A stretch of DNA of 64,000 nucleotides from Bordetella parapertussis (GCA_945906935.1 CAMDSO010000001.1:1-64000); one strand, 5' to 3'; shown: positions 19,324 to 28,729, numbered from the stretch's first letter. The notes: generated by a model from the sequence alone, not told the origin. Program-made: numbers and translations.

Positions 19324-20814
19324 TTAGAATTTATGCGCGCCGTGCGCGCCTAAGCTGTGCACGTATTGCAACATGACCTGATTGTCAGTGACGCCCTGGC
19401 GGGATTTATCAGCGGCGAACTGCAAGCGGAACCGGCTGAATTCAGTCGGGCTGAAATCCAGCATCAGGCTATTGCGTATCGGGCTATGGCTCGACAGCAC
19501 CGGGAAATTCGCTGCCGACGGCCCTGCCCCGCTGTTGACAATGCCATTGCTGAGGTTGCCATAGCGCAAGGTATCGTAGCGATAGCCGGCGCGCCAACGC
19601 GGATAAAACTGGTAAACGCCTTGCAGATACCCGCCCGTCTGGTCGGCCTGCAAGGGACCACCGACACTATTGAATACCGCGCTACCGGCGCTATCGTTAT
19701 AAGTCAGCGTACCGTCCTGCCGTAATTTGAAATACTCGCCCTGCAGTTTGAAATTGCGATAAGTCGCGTTGCCGTTGGGTGCCCACTTCAACACACCATC
19801 GAGTGCGAATAGTTTGGCGCTGCCGCTAAACGTATTGTTCACCGCCCCGCCGAGGGTATCGGTGTCGCTATAACTGCGGTCTTTCGGCGAAGTCCACAAC
19901 TGCGAGGCGCCGACCCGCCACGCCGTGCTCTGTCCGATATCACCACCGAGGTGACCGAACAGTGCGCTACCGCCAACCCCGTTTTTATTGCGATCACTAC
20001 CCGGAAATTTGTCACCGGCCGTCAGTTCGACGCCCAGTTCGACAAATAAATCAGTCGGCGCGAGCCATTTCAGCTGCACCCCATCCTGCTTGAGCTGGTT
20101 GCCGAGAAAAGCCTTGTAGACCAAGGGGGCATCCTGAAAATCCCAGGCGTGCTGATGCTGTTCGTTTAAATAACCGAGGCCGGAAAAATAACGCCCGCCC
20201 TTAAAGGTCAAGCCGTGCGGCAGAGCGGTGGTTTGAAAATAACCCTCCTCGACCTCAATAGCGCCTTCAGGAGCCACCGCCATGATCGCGACGCCGCGGA
20301 AATACGGATCGATGCTGGCGCTCATGTGCAGTTCGGTTTCACCCAAGCCGAAGCTGCGCTTGGATGGCGCCACTTCCCCCCCCGACGGCACAAAACCGGT
20401 GATCTGATATTGACCCGGGTCACGCGAACTTTTGGCGAAGGTGCCCTGCAGAATGAGCGACATCGCCGGATTGAAAGAATTTCCCGCGCTGCGTGCTGAG
20501 GCGGCCGCTGAGGAGGCCGTCTCGGCTTTGCTTGCGCTTTGCGCTGCCTTGCCCGCCGCCGTTTCCGCCGCAGTTTCCGCCTTGCCGGCTTTCGCCTCGG
20601 CTTCAGACAATCGTTTCTCGAGTTCCTGAATGCGCTTTTCATACAGTTCGCGCATCTGTTTTATTTCACTGCGTATGTTGCCCAGCTCGCCATTCTGCGC
20701 AGATGTCTGCGCAGATGTCTGCGCATATGCCTGCGCCGGCAGCTGCGACGCACATGCGAACGCCACTGCGATCGCGATCGATTTCAATTTGAACACTGTG
20801 GTTCTCCTCGTCAC
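19324..20814 (-). CDS. Outer-membrane beta-barrel protein with N-terminal coiled-coil stalk, associated with zinc/metal uptake
   Basis: Signal peptide; IKQMRELYEKRIQELEKRLSEAEAKAGKAETAAETAAGKAAQSASKAETASSAAASA coiled coil; barrel-like C-terminal half ending HSLGAHGAHKF. Confidence 0.75.
   Translation of the reverse strand: MTRRTTVFKLKSIAIAVAFACASQLPAQAYAQTSAQTSAQNGELGNIRSEIKQMRELYEKRIQELEKRLSEAEAKAGKAETAAETAAGKAAQSASKAETASSAAASARSAGNSFNPAMSLILQGTFAKSSRDPGQYQITGFVPSGGEVAPSKRSFGLGETELHMSASIDPYFRGVAIMAVAPEGAIEVEEGYFQTTALPHGLTFKGGRYFSGLGYLNEQHQHAWDFQDAPLVYKAFLGNQLKQDGVQLKWLAPTDLFVELGVELTAGDKFPGSDRNKNGVGGSALFGHLGGDIGQSTAWRVGASQLWTSPKDRSYSDTDTLGGAVNNTFSGSAKLFALDGVLKWAPNGNATYRNFKLQGEYFKLRQDGTLTYNDSAGSAVFNSVGGPLQADQTGGYLQGVYQFYPRWRAGYRYDTLRYGNLSNGIVNSGAGPSAANFPVLSSHSPIRNSLMLDFSPTEFSRFRLQFAADKSRQGVTDNQVMLQYVHSLGAHGAHKF
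20697..20732. repeat. Three-unit 12-bp in-frame tandem repeat (GCGCAGATGTCT), encoding AQTS repeats
   Basis: Read directly; encodes ...YAQTSAQTSAQ after the signal peptide. Confidence 0.85.
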
Positions 20815-20831
20815 ACAAATAAATCAGACAA

Positions 20832-20845
20832 CCGTTACAAAACGG
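20832..20845. promoter_or_regulatory. Short inverted repeat CCGTT-ACAA-AACGG upstream of the outer-membrane gene (possible operator)
   Basis: Read directly in the 49-bp gap between the small protein and the outer-membrane protein. Confidence 0.35.
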
Positions 20846-20862
20846 CTGCCACGCTTGTGATT

Positions 20863-21195
20863 TCAGAGGAGGGCGGGAGGGCCGCGGGAGAGCGGCGCAA
20901 GGAATAGAACGGTGTGTGTTAAGGCAACAACATGGCCAACGGTCTCGTCGGTGCCGACCGCAATTCCGACCGGCAGCGCGCTGGAAGACAGTGCGCTAAA
21001 AACCTGCGCAAAGGCGACGTGAAAATCGCACAAGCCGGACGGCGATTTCTTGCCGCTATCGTCCTGTTGCGTTTGCTCAAGCTGGCTGAGCTGACCAAGC
21101 GGCAGGTGATTAAAGCCATGGGTCAGCGCGACGTGCTGCGCCACCAGCAGCAAAGCCGCCAGCAGTATCTGCAGTAATCCGCGCTTGATGGTCAT
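20863..21195 (-). CDS. Small DUF2946-like hydrophobic protein heading the zinc cluster
   Basis: MTIKRGLLQILLAALLLVAQHVALTHGFNHLPLGQLSQLEQ...GLCDFHVAFAQVFSAL...FLAPLSRGPPALL; ATG at 21195 preferred because the upstream extension overlaps yidD. Confidence 0.65.
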   Translation of the reverse strand: MTIKRGLLQILLAALLLVAQHVALTHGFNHLPLGQLSQLEQTQQDDSGKKSPSGLCDFHVAFAQVFSALSSSALPVGIAVGTDETVGHVVALTHTVLFLAPLSRGPPALL

Positions 21196-21330
21196 AAGAG
21201 TCTGATTGCAGTGCAAGTCGTTGCGGCAGAGATTACGCCGATCAAAGCCCGGTTGTAAAGCTGATGGAGAAGCCGCCGCGGGCGGCACGCTATACTGGGC
21301 ACATCGCCCCCGGGCCAAACAACGCCACCG

Positions 21331-21555
21331 ATGAAACGCCTGCTGCTGCTCGCCATCCGCCTCTATCAGTTGTGTCTGAGCCCCTTTGTCGGCGGCCAGT
21401 GCCGCTTTTATCCGAGCTGCTCGGCATATGCGGCGGAAGCAGTCGACACGCATGGCGCGCTACGCGGCAGCTGGCTGGCGCTCTACCGGTTATTGCGCTG
21501 CAATCCCTGGCATGCCGGCGGTGTCGATCTCGTACCGCCGAAGTCAAAATCCTAA
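21331..21555 (+). CDS. yidD: Membrane protein insertion efficiency factor YidD
   Basis: MKRLLLLAIRLYQLCLSPFVGGQCRFYPSCSAYAAEAVDTHGALRGSWLALYRLLRCNPWHAGGVDLVP. Confidence 0.95.
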   Translation: MKRLLLLAIRLYQLCLSPFVGGQCRFYPSCSAYAAEAVDTHGALRGSWLALYRLLRCNPWHAGGVDLVPPKSKS

Positions 21556-21639
21556 CTACCGGGATCACAGAGCACGCAGAGAAAAATCCAAAAAGCGCCG
21601 GGTCGTACGTCCTTCGTGCGCTCTGTGGCAAACGCGTTT

Positions 21640-22815
21640 TCAGCCGCCAACGCGGCAGACCACGCCCTTCAAATATTCACTCTCGGGAAAATTCAGCGCC
21701 ACCGGATGATCGGCGCCGGCGCTCAGGTGATGGACGATCTGCGCATCCACCCCGGCATCGAGCGCAGCGCCGGCGACGACTTTTTGAAACAGATCGCGCG
21801 AAACGCCACCGGAACAAGAAAAGGTAAACAGCAGACCACCGGGCCTCAGCAATTTGAAGCCCAGCAGATTAATATCCTTGTAAGCACGGGCGGCCTTTTC
21901 CGCATGCGCCGCGGTGGGGGCAAACTTCGGCGGATCAAGCACGATCAGATCAAAGCGTCGCGCCTGATCCCGCATCTTGCGCAGCACCTGGAAGACATCA
22001 CCCTCGATGCATTCGGGTGCGGGCAATTGATTGAGCGCTGCGTTACGACGAAGAATCTCCAGCGCCGGCCCCGCACTATCAACAGCGGTGACACTCTGCG
22101 CACCGCCCTTCAACGCGTTGACGGTAAAGCCGCCGCTATAAGCAAAACAATCGAGCACCTCGCAACCCGCCGCCAGTGCGCGTAAGTGCGAACGGTTGTC
22201 ACGCTGATCCAGATAAAAACCGGTCTTATGACCATGCGGCACATCGATTTCAAAACGCAGACCGGCGTCGCTGACCGTCATCTCCGGCGCCGGCGCAACA
22301 CCAGACAACAAACCGATATGCGGCTGCAAGCCCTCGAGCGCCAGCACATCCGCATCCGAACGTTCGAAGATTGTTTTGGGCTGCAGCGTCCCCGCCACCG
22401 CATCGACAATCGCGTCGCGCCAGCGCATCGCGCCCGCACTCGACAGTTGCAAGACTATGACATCGCCATAACGATCGATCACCACGCCGGGCAGCCCGTC
22501 GGCCTCGGCATGCACCAGACGCACTACCTCGCAAGCGGGCAGCATGCGCTGGCGCAAGGCAGCGGCGCGTCCGACGCGCTCAAGAAAAAACGCTGCGTCA
22601 ATGTCACGCTCCTGCCAATCCCATACGCGACCGACGATTTGCGAATGCGGATTACACGCGGCGACGGCGAGTAACTCACCGTCGGCCGAACGCACGGCTA
22701 CTGTTTCACCGGGCTCGACGCCGGCCGGCATGGTGGCTACCGCACCGGAAAAAATCCACGGATGGCGGCGCTTCAGCGATTTCTCGCGACCGGGCTTGAG
22801 TATCAGACGATGCAT
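21640..22815 (-). CDS. rlmI: Class I SAM-dependent rRNA methyltransferase (RlmI-like)
   Basis: LKPGREKSLKRRHPWIFSGAV PUA domain; GHKTGFYLDQRDNR; VLDCFAYSGGFTVNAL; DLIVLDPPKFAP. Confidence 0.9.
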   Translation of the reverse strand: MHRLILKPGREKSLKRRHPWIFSGAVATMPAGVEPGETVAVRSADGELLAVAACNPHSQIVGRVWDWQERDIDAAFFLERVGRAAALRQRMLPACEVVRLVHAEADGLPGVVIDRYGDVIVLQLSSAGAMRWRDAIVDAVAGTLQPKTIFERSDADVLALEGLQPHIGLLSGVAPAPEMTVSDAGLRFEIDVPHGHKTGFYLDQRDNRSHLRALAAGCEVLDCFAYSGGFTVNALKGGAQSVTAVDSAGPALEILRRNAALNQLPAPECIEGDVFQVLRKMRDQARRFDLIVLDPPKFAPTAAHAEKAARAYKDINLLGFKLLRPGGLLFTFSCSGGVSRDLFQKVVAGAALDAGVDAQIVHHLSAGADHPVALNFPESEYLKGVVCRVGG

Positions 22816-22947
22816 GTGGGAAGTGAAGCGTAAGGAGTGAGAAAAAAAAGTGTAACCAACTAATAGCGATGCAGAATTTTAACCGCTGGCACCCAGGGCA
22901 TGCGGTTTTTCACCCCCCCTTAGGCCTCACCCCTCACGCACCTGCCT

Positions 22948-23877
22948 TCAGGTCTTGCGCTTCGCGCGCGGGTGCGCCGCATCGTAGACCTTGGCGAGGT
23001 ATTGAAAATCGAGATGCGTATACACCTGCGTGGTGGAAATGCTCGAGTGCCCGAGCATTTCCTGCACGGCGCGCAGGTCACCACTCGATTGCAGCACATG
23101 CGAGGCAAACGAATGCCGCAGCATATGTGGATGCAGATCAGCGGCGAGGCCGAGCTTCAGCGCCCACTGTTTCATGCGCGATTGGATCGTGCGCGGCGAA
23201 ACGCGTTTACCGGCGGCGTTGACGAACAAGGCCATCGGGTCGGTGTTGCGCAAGGTTCCACGCGCCTGCAGCCACGTGCGCAACGCCGCCAGCGCCTGCG
23301 TGCCGACCGGCACCACACGCGTCTTGCTGCCCTTGCCGGTGACGCGCACCACCGCATCACTGAAACTCACGTCATCGGGGGCAAGACCGGTCAGCTCGGA
23401 CAAACGCAAACCGGATGAATAAAACAGTTCTAACATCGCCTTGTCGCGCACCGACATTACATCATCGCCGGCGATCTCCATTAGCCGCGCCGCCTCATCG
23501 GGCGACAGCGCCTGCGGCAACATTTTCTTCGACTTCGGCGCGCGCAGGCCCGCACAGGGGTTGCTGGTAAAACCGTGGTCACGCGCCAAATAGCGAAAAA
23601 AACCTCGCCACGCCGAGAGCATGCGCGCCAGACTACGGCCGTCGAGTCCGCGCGCGTGCAACTGCGCAACGTAGCGACGCATCTGGTGGATTTGCAATGT
23701 CGTCAGCGGTGTTGCCGCGGCCAGATCGAGCAGCACGCCCACATCGTGGGCATAAGCACTAACGGTGTTGGCGCTCAGGCGCCGTTCGTTCGACAAATGG
23801 GCAATGAAAGCGGCGCGCAGCTGCTCCGCGCCGACGTCGCGCGCCGACGTCGCCAGTACCGCACCGTCGCCGCTCAC
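22948..23877 (-). CDS. xerC: Site-specific tyrosine recombinase XerC
   Basis: AFIAHLSNERRLSANTVSAYAHDV; LFYSSGLRLSELTGL; HMLRHSFASHVLQSSGDLRAVQEMLGHSSISTTQVYTH; GTG start at 23877 preceded by GGAGGGG. Confidence 0.94.
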   Translation of the reverse strand: MSGDGAVLATSARDVGAEQLRAAFIAHLSNERRLSANTVSAYAHDVGVLLDLAAATPLTTLQIHQMRRYVAQLHARGLDGRSLARMLSAWRGFFRYLARDHGFTSNPCAGLRAPKSKKMLPQALSPDEAARLMEIAGDDVMSVRDKAMLELFYSSGLRLSELTGLAPDDVSFSDAVVRVTGKGSKTRVVPVGTQALAALRTWLQARGTLRNTDPMALFVNAAGKRVSPRTIQSRMKQWALKLGLAADLHPHMLRHSFASHVLQSSGDLRAVQEMLGHSSISTTQVYTHLDFQYLAKVYDAAHPRAKRKT

Positions 23878-23887
23878 CGCCCCTCCA

Positions 23888-24535
23888 TTACTCAGCGCTG
23901 CGCAACAAGCTCGCCGCGGCCACCTCGCCCAGGCGTTGCAGATGGAGCGTGCCCATTTCGGGGTAGAAGCGCTGCGCATCCTCGCTTGCCAGTGCGAGCA
24001 AACCCAGGGTTTCCCCGCGCTTGAGGGCGACGTACGCAAACGAGCGCAGATGTAATGCGTGCTCGCCAAACCAGTCACCGGTGTCGACCGTCGCCCGCGC
24101 CGTGCAATAAGGGTGGCTCAAACTAACCGCAAAATCCCGCGACGCTATGCTCACCGCGGAAAATTCCAGCGTCTGCGGACGCACGCCCTGCGGCCACAAG
24201 CGCATAGCCACATGCGGCACGGCGAAATCCTCGCGCAAATGTAAATACAGCGCGACGATGGCGGACTCCGCGTCGCGCGACGCCATCATCGCCAGCGTGA
24301 GGCGGTGCATTTTTTCGCCAATGGCGTCGTTTTCCTCGCCGAACTGGATCAGTTCGCGCAGCTTGTTCTCGAACTGTTTGCTTTTTTCACGCAGCGTCAA
24401 AATCTGCCGCTCGCTGATCGAAACAGTACGCCCACCGTGCGGGTGGGGCAATGCGACCGTGGCCAGAAATTCACTCTGCTCTTCAAAAAATTCAGGGTGC
24501 TGCCTGAGATACTGCACAACTGCTTCGGGTGTCAT
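23888..24535 (-). CDS. DUF484 family protein
   Basis: MTPEAVVQYLRQHPEFFEEQSEFLATVALPHPHGGRTVSISERQILTLREK; conserved position between dapF and xerC. Confidence 0.9.
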   Translation of the reverse strand: MTPEAVVQYLRQHPEFFEEQSEFLATVALPHPHGGRTVSISERQILTLREKSKQFENKLRELIQFGEENDAIGEKMHRLTLAMMASRDAESAIVALYLHLREDFAVPHVAMRLWPQGVRPQTLEFSAVSIASRDFAVSLSHPYCTARATVDTGDWFGEHALHLRSFAYVALKRGETLGLLALASEDAQRFYPEMGTLHLQRLGEVAAASLLRSAE

Positions 24536-24625
24536 AGTGGCCGCTTTACATGACGTTGATAATGAGAGGTCTGGTATACGCACGCCGCGGACGCCGATCG
24601 GCCGCACACCACACTGCCAGAGTTC

Positions 24626-25462
24626 TTACGCTTGCAGTTCGATTTCCCCCGAGAAGACGGTCACGGCCGGCCCGGTCTTCATGACCGGTCTGCCCTCGCC
24701 TTCCCATAATATACTGAGCTCACCACCGCGCGTAGTAACTATCACGCGAGAGTCGAGCAGGCCGCGCTGGATACCGCCGACCACCGCGGCACAAGCGCCG
24801 GTGCCGCAGGCCAGCGTTTCGCCCGCCCCGCGCTCGAACACACGTAAACGGATGTGCGTGCGATCAAGCACCTGCACAAAGCCGGCATTCACGCGTTTGG
24901 GGAAACGCGCGTGCCGTTCGATCAGCGCCCCTTCTGCAGCGACCGGCGCTGCATCAACATCGTCGACAAACTGCACTGCATGCGGATTGCCCATCGACAG
25001 CGCGTTGATTTCTACCGTGCGCGCGCCGACTTCCAGCGCATAGGTAGCCGTGCGTTGCGGCGCTTCGAACGGTATGCGTGCGGGCTCGAACACGGGGGCG
25101 CCCATATTGACGGTGACCAGACCGTCCGCCTCAAGGCGCGGCACGATGACACCCGAGGCAGTGCCGACGCGGATCTCGGTGGCCTGCGTAAGGCCGCTGT
25201 CGTGCACAAAGCGCACGAAGCAACGCGCACCGTTGCCGCATTGCTCGACCTCGCCACCGTCGGCGTTGAAGATACGGTAATAAAAATCGGTACCGGCGCT
25301 GCGCGGCAGCTCGACCTGCAGAATCTGATCGCAGCCGATGCCGAAACGACGATCGGCGAGTTGACGCAACTGCGCGACGCTCAAGTCCAGCGGCGTGCGC
25401 GTGGCGTCGAGCACGACAAAGTCATTGCCCAGCCCGTGCATCTTGGTGAATGGCAATTTCAT
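24626..25462 (-). CDS. dapF: Diaminopimelate epimerase
   Basis: [64 protein letters not shown]. Confidence 0.97.
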   Translation of the reverse strand: MKLPFTKMHGLGNDFVVLDATRTPLDLSVAQLRQLADRRFGIGCDQILQVELPRSAGTDFYYRIFNADGGEVEQCGNGARCFVRFVHDSGLTQATEIRVGTASGVIVPRLEADGLVTVNMGAPVFEPARIPFEAPQRTATYALEVGARTVEINALSMGNPHAVQFVDDVDAAPVAAEGALIERHARFPKRVNAGFVQVLDRTHIRLRVFERGAGETLACGTGACAAVVGGIQRGLLDSRVIVTTRGGELSILWEGEGRPVMKTGPAVTVFSGEIELQA

Positions 25463-25899
25463 AGGTTCGGCGACGGTGCGCCGTAACTTAAATACTCGTT
25501 TTTGTAATCGCGGTAAATGCAGCGGTCCATCACAACGAAAATGCCCGCCGCACGCGCCCGCTCTGCGGCCACCGCATCAATCACGCCGTCCTGCAGCCAC
25601 AAAGCCTTGACGCCGAGCGCGATACATTCGTCGACGATACCGCTGACGAATTCAGGCTGGCGAAAAACATTAACAAGATCGACCGGCAGATCAATATCGG
25701 CGAGCCGCGCATAGGCCTTAACGCCAAGCACCTCCTGCACCGCCGGATGCACCGGAATAATGTTGTAACCAAACCCGCGCAGCGCGGCCGACACCCCGTA
25801 GCTGGGTCGTGCCGGGTTGGGCGACAGCCCCACCACCGCAATATTTTTCACACGCGCCAGCAAAGCGCAGCGCTCGTCGCGCCCCGGATTGTCAAACAT
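25459..25899 (-). CDS. CoA-binding protein (YccU family)
   Basis: [66 protein letters not shown]. Confidence 0.9.
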   Translation of the reverse strand: MFDNPGRDERCALLARVKNIAVVGLSPNPARPSYGVSAALRGFGYNIIPVHPAVQEVLGVKAYARLADIDLPVDLVNVFRQPEFVSGIVDECIALGVKALWLQDGVIDAVAAERARAAGIFVVMDRCIYRDYKNEYLSYGAPSPNL

Positions 25900-26428
25900 T
25901 TTTCACCATGAAGTAGTCGTCCATGACATAACCGCCGCCGATATCCTGCACCACCGACTCACGAATATGAAAACCGTATTTTGAATACGCGGCGATGGCC
26001 GGTGCGTTGGCCTTGTTAACCGCCAGCACCAACGCCTTGCAACCGGCCTGGTGCGCGGCCCCCAACGCGCGGGCGATCAGCAATCCGCCATAGCCGCGCC
26101 GCTGTTGCGACGGATGCACATAGAGCTTGTCGAGCTTCATCTCGCGCCCCTCGCCCACGGGAAAATAGGAAGAATAGCTGACAATCCGGCCGGCAATATG
26201 CAGCTTGTCCCACCGCACGCCGCGCGCGAGCTCGTCGCGGATCAGCGCCGGCGTATAACGTTGTGCCAGCATGTATTCAATCTGCGCGGCGGAAATAATA
26301 TCGGCGTAATGCGTGCGCCAGATCTCCGCCGCCAATTCAGCAATGGCCTCGGCGTCGGCAGAGCTCGCGCGCTGTATCTGCACGGCGGACTGCGCGGCGG
26401 GGCTGTGCGCCGGCGGCTCAGGGTTCAT
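25892..26428 (-). CDS. GNAT family N-acetyltransferase
   Basis: LDKLYVHPSQQRRGYGGLLIARALGAAHQAGCKALVLAVNKANAPAIAAYSKYGF. Confidence 0.88.
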   Translation of the reverse strand: MNPEPPAHSPAAQSAVQIQRASSADAEAIAELAAEIWRTHYADIISAAQIEYMLAQRYTPALIRDELARGVRWDKLHIAGRIVSYSSYFPVGEGREMKLDKLYVHPSQQRRGYGGLLIARALGAAHQAGCKALVLAVNKANAPAIAAYSKYGFHIRESVVQDIGGGYVMDDYFMVKNV

Positions 26429-27293
26429 ACGGATTCGCTTCGCCCTCTGGACGGGTCTTGAAACGCTTGTGCAGCCAATAATATTGTTCCGGCATTTCGC
26501 GCACGCGCGCCTCGATAAATGCGTTCATGCGGCAGGCATCGGCCTCCAGATCACCGCTCGGAAATTCGGTCCAGGCCGGATACAAGCGCACCACATAACC
26601 GGCGCCACCGGGCAGTTGACGAGGAATACAGGGGACGATGGCGGCGCCTGCGAGCTGTGCAATGCGCGACAAGCCGGTGATGGTGGCCGCCGGTTTGCCG
26701 AAAAAAGGCGCGAACACCGAATCGCGGATGCCCAGATCCATATCCGGCAAATAGTAAAACGGTTCACCTTTTTTCAGCGTCTTCACCATCGGCCGGATGC
26801 CGTCCTGGCGTGCGAACAGCGTCGTCTGGCCGAAGCGTGTACGGCCGTGGATCAGCAAACGGTCAAACACCGCATCCTTGGTCCGGCTGTAGACTGAATT
26901 GAGACGGTATTCGGCGGCCAGCCGGATGCCGCCCATATCGAGCCCGACAAAATGCGGCGCCAGCAAAATCACCGGCCTGCCATCGAGGTTGCGCCAGTGC
27001 TCCAGCCCTTCGATTTTGACCAAAGCCTGCACCCGCGATTTGCTCCCCCACCACAGGATGCCGTGCTCGAGGACGCTACGCGCAAATGCGCGGAAATGAC
27101 GCAGCGCAAGGGTGCGCCGCTCGGCCTCGCTGAGCGCAGGAAAACAAAACTGCAGATTGAGCAACACCACGCGGCGGCGTGGCGCTGCCAGCACGTAGAG
27201 CAAGCTGCCCAGAGCTGCTCCGAGGCGGGACAACATCGACAGCGGCAAAAGATGCAGCAGCCAGATGCAGGCCAGACCGAACCGCACCATCAT
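26418..27293 (-). CDS. Lipid A biosynthesis acyltransferase (LpxL/HtrB family)
   Basis: [44 protein letters not shown]. Confidence 0.92.
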   Translation of the reverse strand: MMVRFGLACIWLLHLLPLSMLSRLGAALGSLLYVLAAPRRRVVLLNLQFCFPALSEAERRTLALRHFRAFARSVLEHGILWWGSKSRVQALVKIEGLEHWRNLDGRPVILLAPHFVGLDMGGIRLAAEYRLNSVYSRTKDAVFDRLLIHGRTRFGQTTLFARQDGIRPMVKTLKKGEPFYYLPDMDLGIRDSVFAPFFGKPAATITGLSRIAQLAGAAIVPCIPRQLPGGAGYVVRLYPAWTEFPSGDLEADACRMNAFIEARVREMPEQYYWLHKRFKTRPEGEANPYEP

Positions 27294-27399
27294 GCCGTGC
27301 TACCCCGAAAAAAAACAGACTTCATATGGGTTTCCGCCGCACAAACCAGCCTTTGCTATAATTCCGCCCCCTAACCATTACTATAAGCGGCTGCTTAAC

Positions 27400-28563
27400 A
27401 TGAGCGATTTTCTGTTTACCTCGGAATCGGTTTCCGAAGGTCATCCCGACAAAGTGGCGGATCAGATTTCGGACGCTGTTCTGGACGCGATTTTAGCGCA
27501 GGACAAAGGCTCCCGCGTCGCCGCTGAAACCTTGGTCAAAGACAATCTGGTCGTGCTGGCGGGTGAAATCACCACCGGCGCGAAAGTTGATTTCGCTGAC
27601 GTTGCACGCAAAACGATCAGGCGTATCGGCTACACCGATCCCTCGATCGGCTTTGACGCTGATACCGCCACCATCATGGTGCAGTACGGCCAGCAATCGC
27701 AGAACATCGCGCAGGGCGTGAACGAAGGCCAGGGCCTCGACCTCGACCAAGGCGCTGGCGACCAAGGCCTGATGTTCGGCTTCGCCTGCGACGAAACCGA
27801 GCAACTAATGCCGCTGCCGATTCATTTATCGCACCGCCTGGTCGAGCGCCAGGCCGAGCTGCGCCGCGACGGCCGCATGCCGTGGCTGCGCCCGGACGCC
27901 AAATCGCAAGTCACCATCAAATACGTCAACGACCGGCCGGAGTCGATCGACACCATCGTGCTGTCGACCCAGCATCAGCCGGGCATGTCGCACAAACAGA
28001 TCGAAGAAGCGGTGATCGAGCAGATCATCAAACCGGTGCTGCCGAAAGAACTCATGAAGGGCGATATCAAGTACCTGGTCAATCCGACCGGCGTGTTTGA
28101 AATCGGCGGCCCCAAGGGCGATTGCGGCCTGACTGGGCGCAAGATCATCGTTGATACCTACGGCGGCTACTCACGCCACGGCGGCGGTGCGTTTTCGGGC
28201 AAGGACCCGTCAAAGGTTGACCGTTCTGCCGCCTACGCGGCGCGCTATGTCGCCAAGAACGTGGTCGCCGCAGGCCTCGCGCTGCGCTGCGAAGTGCAGA
28301 TCGCCTACGCAATCGGCGTCGCCAAACCGACCAGCATCATGGTGACGACTTACGGCACTGGCGAGATCTCCGACGAAAAGCTGTCCGACCTGGTTGCACG
28401 CCATTTTGACCTGCGGCCCAAGGGCATCATTCAAATGCTCAACCTGCTGCGCCCGATCTACGAAAAGACTGCAGCCAACGGCCACTTCGGCCGCGACGAG
28501 CCAGAATTTACCTGGGAGCACACGGATAAAGTTGCGGCACTTAAGGCAGACGCAGGCGTCTGA
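27400..28563 (+). CDS. metK: S-adenosylmethionine synthetase
   Basis: [69 protein letters not shown]. Confidence 0.98.
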   Translation: MSDFLFTSESVSEGHPDKVADQISDAVLDAILAQDKGSRVAAETLVKDNLVVLAGEITTGAKVDFADVARKTIRRIGYTDPSIGFDADTATIMVQYGQQSQNIAQGVNEGQGLDLDQGAGDQGLMFGFACDETEQLMPLPIHLSHRLVERQAELRRDGRMPWLRPDAKSQVTIKYVNDRPESIDTIVLSTQHQPGMSHKQIEEAVIEQIIKPVLPKELMKGDIKYLVNPTGVFEIGGPKGDCGLTGRKIIVDTYGGYSRHGGGAFSGKDPSKVDRSAAYAARYVAKNVVAAGLALRCEVQIAYAIGVAKPTSIMVTTYGTGEISDEKLSDLVARHFDLRPKGIIQMLNLLRPIYEKTAANGHFGRDEPEFTWEHTDKVAALKADAGV

Positions 28564-28668
28564 TTGCGGTCGCTTTGTAGTGCCGGCTAACTGCGCCAAC
28601 GGCGGAGTTAAGCTGAGCGGCTGAGCGGCCGGATCTACAAAGCTGCCGCACTCAAAGCAGACGCAGGC
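28528..28668 (+). repeat. Direct repeat of the metK 3' end (copy 1 28528-28557, copy 2 28639-28668, offset 111 nt)
   Basis: AAAGTTGCGGCACTTAAGGCAGACGCAGGC vs AAAGCTGCCGCACTCAAAGCAGACGCAGGC, 26/30 identical; copy 2 reads [12 protein letters not shown]-stop in the metK frame. Confidence 0.85.
28572..28643. repeat. Nested palindromic REP/MITE-like element between metK and its 3'-end copy
   Basis: Outer inverted repeat GCTTTGTAG/CTACAAAGC; inner near-palindrome TAACTGCGCC-AAC-GGCGGAGTTA (28588-28610); GTAG at the hairpin foot. Confidence 0.6.
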
Positions 28669-28696
28669 ATTCAATAAATTTGCTGTAAAGCCGTAC

Positions 28697-28729
28697 AAAA
28701 ACGCCAACTTTCGTTGGCGTTTTTGTTTT
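28697..28729 (+). terminator. Rho-independent terminator downstream of metK
   Basis: ACGCCAAC-TTTC-GTTGGCGT followed by TTTTGTTTT. Confidence 0.85.
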
